From NCBI GenBank assembly GCA_001817755.1, contig MHIY01000009.1, forward strand, positions 747 through 8,724: DNA of 7,978 bases, written 5' to 3'. Both the position numbers and the translations under genes were made by a program. Positions within the stretch are counted from its first letter, which is position 1. Every line of letters begins with the position of its first letter. The notes beneath the pieces are model-generated. The model made no database searches and was not told the origin of the DNA. It was given only the letters and a program-made list of their open reading frames with translations. The stretch is from Candidatus Colwellbacteria bacterium RIFCSPLOWO2_01_FULL_48_10. Lineage in GTDB: Bacteria; Patescibacteriota; Minisyncoccia; UBA6257; Colwellbacteraceae. This document shows positions 5,307 to 7,978 of the stretch, piece after piece.

Positions 5307-5819
5307 TTACCGGCCACCAAAAGGAGTTTGGCGGGTAAGCTCATAACTCGCTATGCCGAAGGCGACCGAAACGTTCAAAGATTCTTTGCGACCACGCATG
5401 GGAATTTCGATAATCACGTCACATTTTTTGAGCAGGGCGGCTGAAAGGCCACGGACTTCGTTACCAACCAAAAGCGCAAGCTTTTGGTTGGCCCCGTGGC
5501 CACGCCTAGGCGTGGTTTTACGGGGCCGGAACGAATCGTAAGGAATCGAGCGAGGAGACTGTTCAAGAGCGATAATGCTATAACCGTCAGCTTTAAGTTT
5601 CTTGATGACCGGATTAATATCCTTAGCTTTCTCCCACGCCACAAAGTCTTCCGCGCCCAGGGAAACTTTCGTAAATTGCGTAACGGACTTGCCGAACTTA
5701 TCCAAGGGCGATGGCGTGTAGCCAGTCAGGTATATCTTATCAATACCGACGCCGTCAGCCGAACGAAAAATCGAACCGACATTGTGCAGGCTGCGGATAT
5801 TATGAAGAATGGCAACCAT
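5307..5819 (-). CDS. TrmH/SpoU-family RNA 2'-O-ribose methyltransferase
   Basis: This SPOUT-fold enzyme transfers a methyl group from S-adenosylmethionine to a ribose 2'-oxygen in tRNA or rRNA. The 170-residue protein is the catalytic domain alone, without an N-terminal RNA-binding domain. Motif 1 is NIRSLHNVGSIFRSADGVG (7-25) with N13 and R19, motif 2 is LALLVGNEVRGLS (114-126) with E121, and motif 3 is IEIPMRGRKESLNVSVAFG (137-155); motifs 2 and 3 form the knotted cofactor pocket. I chose the ATG at 5819 because family similarity starts there; an in-frame ATG at 6053 would overlap the upstream gene by 137 bases. No Shine-Dalgarno site exists, but TAAAAT lies seven bases upstream, so the mRNA may be leaderless. 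Residues about 100-113 look like an insertion before motif 2 and are encoded by two DNA hairpins. The RNA target cannot be named. Stop TAA. Confidence 0.92.
   Translation of the reverse strand: MVAILHNIRSLHNVGSIFRSADGVGIDKIYLTGYTPSPLDKFGKSVTQFTKVSLGAEDFVAWEKAKDINPVIKKLKADGYSIIALEQSPRSIPYDSFRPRKTTPRRGHGANQKLALLVGNEVRGLSAALLKKCDVIIEIPMRGRKESLNVSVAFGIASYELTRQTPFGGR
5464..5527. repeat. Two abutting strong hairpins inside the methyltransferase coding sequence
   Basis: Hairpin 1 has a perfect 12-bp stem: CCAACCAAAAGC (5464-5475) and GCTTTTGGTTGG (5480-5491) around GCAA. Hairpin 2 joins GGCCCCGT (5490-5497) to ACGGGGCC (5520-5527) and encloses the perfect 16-base palindrome CCACGCCTAGGCGTGG (5500-5515). 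The two share two bases at 5490-5491. They encode residues 98-119, the apparent insertion plus the start of the conserved LALLVGNE motif. One arm of hairpin 1 is the inverse of codons for that conserved motif, so an inverted duplication of existing coding DNA is plausible. The reading frame is kept. Confidence 0.75.
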
Positions 5820-5826
5820 ATGTTTA

Positions 5827-5832
5827 ATTTTA
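5827..5832 (-). promoter_or_regulatory. Possible -10 box of a leaderless methyltransferase promoter
   Basis: The minus strand reads TAAAAT (five of six matches to TATAAT) and the ATG follows after seven bases. No convincing -35 hexamer is seen. A separate promoter is expected because an intrinsic terminator lies just upstream at 5888-5914. The geometry mirrors that at gap. Confidence 0.35.
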
Positions 5833-5887
5833 ACATACGGGGAAACAAAGCCCGGTTCTCCGATTTCATATGGATGCCACAATGGCC

Positions 5888-5914
5888 AAAGAAAAGCGGA
5901 CCACAAGGATCCGC
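5888..5914 (-). terminator. Intrinsic terminator after the DUF5658-like gene
   Basis: On the minus strand, GCGGATCC and GGTCCGC pair around a TTGT loop with one bulged T, then a TTTTCTTT tract follows. The hairpin starts two bases after the TAA at 5917-5919. Stem, short loop and T-rich tail are the standard layout of a Rho-independent terminator. It separates the DUF5658-like gene from the methyltransferase gene. Confidence 0.65.
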
Positions 5915-5916
5915 GT

Positions 5917-6369
5917 TTATAATGAATGGCGGCTTGGACTGTCGTAGAAATCGATAAGATTCTGCGCATTCTGACTGGCCGCAAGAATCTGAAGGACCAC
6001 CAGTCCCAGAATGGGCTGAGTCCAGCCGAACCGACCGGCAAATTTTGGCGCATTGATCAGTCCGGCTCCCCACATAACTGCCGCTGTAAGAGCTACTTTC
6101 ATGGCGAGCAGGCCAGGCAGATCAGTCCGGCCGAAAACGATGGCGGGAACTATACCCACCTCCTCGCCGCCGGCTCGGAATACGAGCAGCGTGGTCCAGA
6201 TGTCCGCAAGCGCGGACAGAACCAAAGCGAACACCAAAATCCATTCAGAAAGGGAGAGCAGGCCGATGCGGCTCAATCTCCGCGGCGTGTTCATAAGTTC
6301 GCCAAAAACATTTCCAATGTGTGCCGAAAAGGCGCTTAGTCTTAGTCGAGTGGCTATGAATTCGCTCAT
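5917..6369 (-). CDS. Small integral membrane protein, DUF5658-like
   Basis: The 150-residue protein has a basic, mostly soluble N-terminus (1-38) followed by three hydrophobic segments: about 40-64 (EWILVFALVLSALADIWTTLLVF), 86-105 (GLLAMKVALTAAVMWGAGLI) and 119-133 (PILGLVVLQILAASQ). The ALADIWTT helix, the GGEEVGIVPAIVFG loop (67-80) and the LLAMK helix match the general plan of DUF5658 proteins, whose loop usually contains E-x-NP after a D-containing first helix. That match is from memory and moderate. I chose the ATG at 6369 because GGAGG stands six bases upstream; the ATG at 6387 would add MTWRLK and place the ribosome site inside the gene. An extended -10 promoter at 6417-6425 and a terminator at 5888-5914 make it a single-gene unit. 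The function is unknown. Confidence 0.75.
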   Translation of the reverse strand: MSEFIATRLRLSAFSAHIGNVFGELMNTPRRLSRIGLLSLSEWILVFALVLSALADIWTTLLVFRAGGEEVGIVPAIVFGRTDLPGLLAMKVALTAAVMWGAGLINAPKFAGRFGWTQPILGLVVLQILAASQNAQNLIDFYDSPSRHSL

Positions 6370-6375
6370 TTTTAA

Positions 6376-6380
6376 CCTCC
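6376..6380 (-). promoter_or_regulatory. Strong Shine-Dalgarno site of the DUF5658-like gene
   Basis: The minus strand reads GGAGG, then six bases (TTAAAA), then the ATG at 6369. It is the best ribosome site in the window and rules out the ATG at 6387. Confidence 0.8.
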
Positions 6381-6416
6381 ATGTCATTTTATTTTAAACA
6401 ACCGATACCGATGAAT

Positions 6417-6425
6417 ATTATAGCA
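6417..6425 (-). promoter_or_regulatory. Extended -10 promoter of the DUF5658-like gene
   Basis: The minus strand reads TGCTATAAT, a perfect extended -10 element, in the gap after the lamin-tail gene. No -35 consensus is evident, which an extended -10 can tolerate. Transcription would start near 6410, giving a leader of about 40 bases that contains the GGAGG site. Confidence 0.65.
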
Positions 6426-6433
6426 AATGACAT

Positions 6434-7978
6434 TTAACCGCTCGTGGGCATGGACGCTCCGATTTCAAAATCGGAAGAATTATTCGCCGTGTCGCAAGAC
6501 GCCGAGGCATGAATACACGCGGGCGCGATATTTTTACGGCGAATACTTTCACCCATTCCGGGATTAGCCGGAAAAACTGCTCCTTCAACAAATATATTTT
6601 TAGCCTCGCCCCAACCGACGGCATCTATTACTTCCCCGGTATTCTCGGAGCCAAAACGCAGAGCTATGCCGTTATTGTCGGCGATGGAAGCGGTTGTCGA
6701 AACATCCGGAGCAACGGGAATATCCACGTAATCTTTGTTGGCCCAAAGGTAATAGCCGCCGGGTTCGACAAAAAAATCCGCTGTCCAAGATTTTATGGAA
6801 TCATCCTCCGTTCCGTTTTCAGTCCTTTTCACGAGCCGGTAGCCTTTTAGACTGACTCTATCGGCCGAAGGGTTATAGATCTCTATAAAATCGTTCTTGG
6901 TTTTTCCAGGACCGCCGGTGATCTGAATTTCGCTTATCAATAAATGTTCGGGCGAAGCGGGAGGAGCTGGCTCCGGAGTAGAAGCAGATTCGGAAACTGC
7001 AGAAGGCTCCGGGACGGGAACTGGCCTCTTATTGAAGACCGCCGAGATCGATTCGTCTCTTGATAACAAAACTTCGCAACGCGCGGTTCCGGAGCAAGCG
7101 CCGGACCAGCCGGTAAAATCAGAATCCGTAGAAACCTCGGCGGATATGGCTGCAACGCTGCCGGACACATAAGCTTCCGAACAATCTTCGCCGCAATTTA
7201 TCAAACCATCCGACGACTTAACGGTCCCGGCTCCGTCGCCCGCTTTTGAAACAACCAGCATGTAAGATTTTATTTCCGGCGGCTGGGGAACCGGAGGGAC
7301 CGGAACCGCCGAGTTTTCAAAACCTGGTGTGCCATATATCTCATTGACGGCTTCGCCGACATAAGCATGGAGAGTTAGATCATCTCCCCTCTCAGCGGTC
7401 CGATATGCTCCAGACTCGCCCAACGGCCACAAAGAAATCGAGACCTCATCCGCCAGACGGCAATCAGATGAATACAATTTCAAAGTCTCGTCGCTGTTTT
7501 TTATCGCCCCTGAGAAAATCCTGTCCGCTTTTATAAAGCCGAGGGTCTCGTCATTGGTTCGCTCTAATACGTAGAAAGCGCCGGGTTGGATGACCTCCGA
7601 ATCGAAGATAATATCAATGTTCTCGCTTGCATTTACCAGCCTGTAGCCTGCAAGGTTAATCGCTTCAGGGGAATTATTTTTCAATTCTATCCATTCATCA
7701 GAGAATCTCTCGGAAGAAGTTCCCGCCCAGGCGATCTCGCTGATCATTAAACTATCACGTTTAGAAGACTTATCTGCGGACAGGACGGCACACTCATTCT
7801 GAACTTCACTTGAACGAATTGCCGATGGGATATTGTCTGATGAGAGCGAATTATTGAAAGCACTGGAGTTGCCAGAAGCGCTCGGCGTGGAAATTTCGCT
7901 TAGCGCAGTTCTGTCTTTTTTTGGCTTTTTTATATCGGAGACGGATGAAATATCTGCGGTAAGAGCACCGCGGCGAGC
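6434..7978 (-). CDS. Lamin-tail-domain surface or secreted protein with InlB-type repeat (5' end off right edge)
   Basis: The frame is open from base 7978, with no stop or good start upstream of the in-frame ATG at 7747, so 514 C-terminal residues are visible and the N-terminus, with any signal peptide, is missing. Residues 1-76 are Ser-rich and low in complexity. A first lamin-tail domain runs from about 78 to 222, opening ISEIAWAGTSSERFSDEWIE, and a Pro-rich linker follows (224-236). A divergent InlB-type repeat spans about 238-315, with VVSKAGDGAGTV, NCGEDC, FTGWSGACSGTARC and ISAVF; its four cysteines could form two disulfides. After a second Pro/Ser/Glu linker (319-345) comes another lamin-tail domain from about 347, with LLISEIQITGG and FIEIYNPSADRVSLKGYRL. 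The order suggests an exported adhesive or scaffold protein. In this group such proteins usually start with a signal peptide, which I cannot see here. Stop TAA. Confidence 0.85.
   Translation of the reverse strand, partial: ARRGALTADISSVSDIKKPKKDRTALSEISTPSASGNSSAFNNSLSSDNIPSAIRSSEVQNECAVLSADKSSKRDSLMISEIAWAGTSSERFSDEWIELKNNSPEAINLAGYRLVNASENIDIIFDSEVIQPGAFYVLERTNDETLGFIKADRIFSGAIKNSDETLKLYSSDCRLADEVSISLWPLGESGAYRTAERGDDLTLHAYVGEAVNEIYGTPGFENSAVPVPPVPQPPEIKSYMLVVSKAGDGAGTVKSSDGLINCGEDCSEAYVSGSVAAISAEVSTDSDFTGWSGACSGTARCEVLLSRDESISAVFNKRPVPVPEPSAVSESASTPEPAPPASPEHLLISEIQITGGPGKTKNDFIEIYNPSADRVSLKGYRLVKRTENGTEDDSIKSWTADFFVEPGGYYLWANKDYVDIPVAPDVSTTASIADNNGIALRFGSENTGEVIDAVGWGEAKNIFVEGAVFPANPGMGESIRRKNIAPACIHASASCDTANNSSDFEIGASMPTSG

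Noticed and set aside
5126..5344. A 72-codon minus-strand frame across the methyltransferase/MFS spacer
   Set aside because: It overlaps the methyltransferase end and runs in a different frame from the Cys-rich mini-gene; its sequence shows no domain or composition that suggests a protein.
5484..5957. A 157-codon open frame on the plus strand
   Set aside because: It lies antisense to the methyltransferase and the end of the DUF5658-like gene, has no family features, and the minus-strand genes have clear motifs.
5820..6053. Longer methyltransferase start at 6053
   Set aside because: It would overlap the DUF5658-like gene by 137 bases, cross an intrinsic terminator and add residues with no family similarity.
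1..7978. CRISPR array, insertion sequence, phage or defence system
   Set aside because: No regularly spaced repeats, transposase, integrase or nuclease motifs are present on either strand.

Overview
The window is a dense block of bacterial genes. All nine recognised protein-coding genes lie on the minus strand, so they read from high to low coordinates. The sequence suggests a Candidate Phyla Radiation (Patescibacteria) genome, probably Parcubacteria-like. Clues are a secreted-type protein with paired lamin-tail domains, a transketolase split into two genes, RpiB-type rather than RpiA-type isomerase, short proteins, few Shine-Dalgarno sites and many hairpin-forming intergenic sequences. This assignment is inference; no rRNA or other phylogenetic marker is present. 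The ORFs are intact under the standard bacterial code.

Layout in the direction of transcription: (1) 7978-6434, the 3' part of a large surface or secreted protein with two lamin-tail domains around a divergent InlB-type repeat; its 5' end is off the right edge. (2) 6369-5917, a small membrane protein resembling DUF5658, with an extended -10 promoter, a clear Shine-Dalgarno site and a downstream intrinsic terminator. (3) 5819-5307, a TrmH/SpoU-family RNA 2'-O-methyltransferase whose coding sequence contains two adjacent strong DNA hairpins that coincide with an apparent 13-14 residue insertion. (4) 5240-5169, a previously easy-to-miss 23-residue Cys/His-rich mini-protein with a consensus -10 box upstream and a hairpin just after it. 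(5) 5103-3856, an MFS transporter. (6) A 107-base nested-stem element at 3743-3849. (7) 3694-2672, type I GAPDH (gap), with TATAAT only eight bases before its ATG, which implies a leaderless mRNA. (8) 2587-2138, rpiB. (9) 2002-1355, rpe. (10) 1339-485, the transketolase N-terminal subunit. (11) 354-1, the start of the transketolase C-terminal subunit, which runs off the left edge.

The left half forms a metabolic cluster. RpiB and Rpe interconvert ribose 5-phosphate, ribulose 5-phosphate and xylulose 5-phosphate. The two transketolase subunits exchange two-carbon units and yield glyceraldehyde 3-phosphate, which GAPDH feeds into lower glycolysis. This is the non-oxidative pentose phosphate branch joined to glycolysis. 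The 130-base gap between the two transketolase genes is filled by an AT-rich imperfect inverted repeat.

The most unusual signals are structural: the palindromic insertion inside the methyltransferase gene, the nested-stem element before gap, the inverted repeat inside the transketolase pair, the mini zinc-ribbon-like gene, and two genes (gap and the methyltransferase) whose start codons sit directly at the predicted transcription start. No tRNA, rRNA, CRISPR array or transposase was found, and there is no stretch over 300 bases without a gene.
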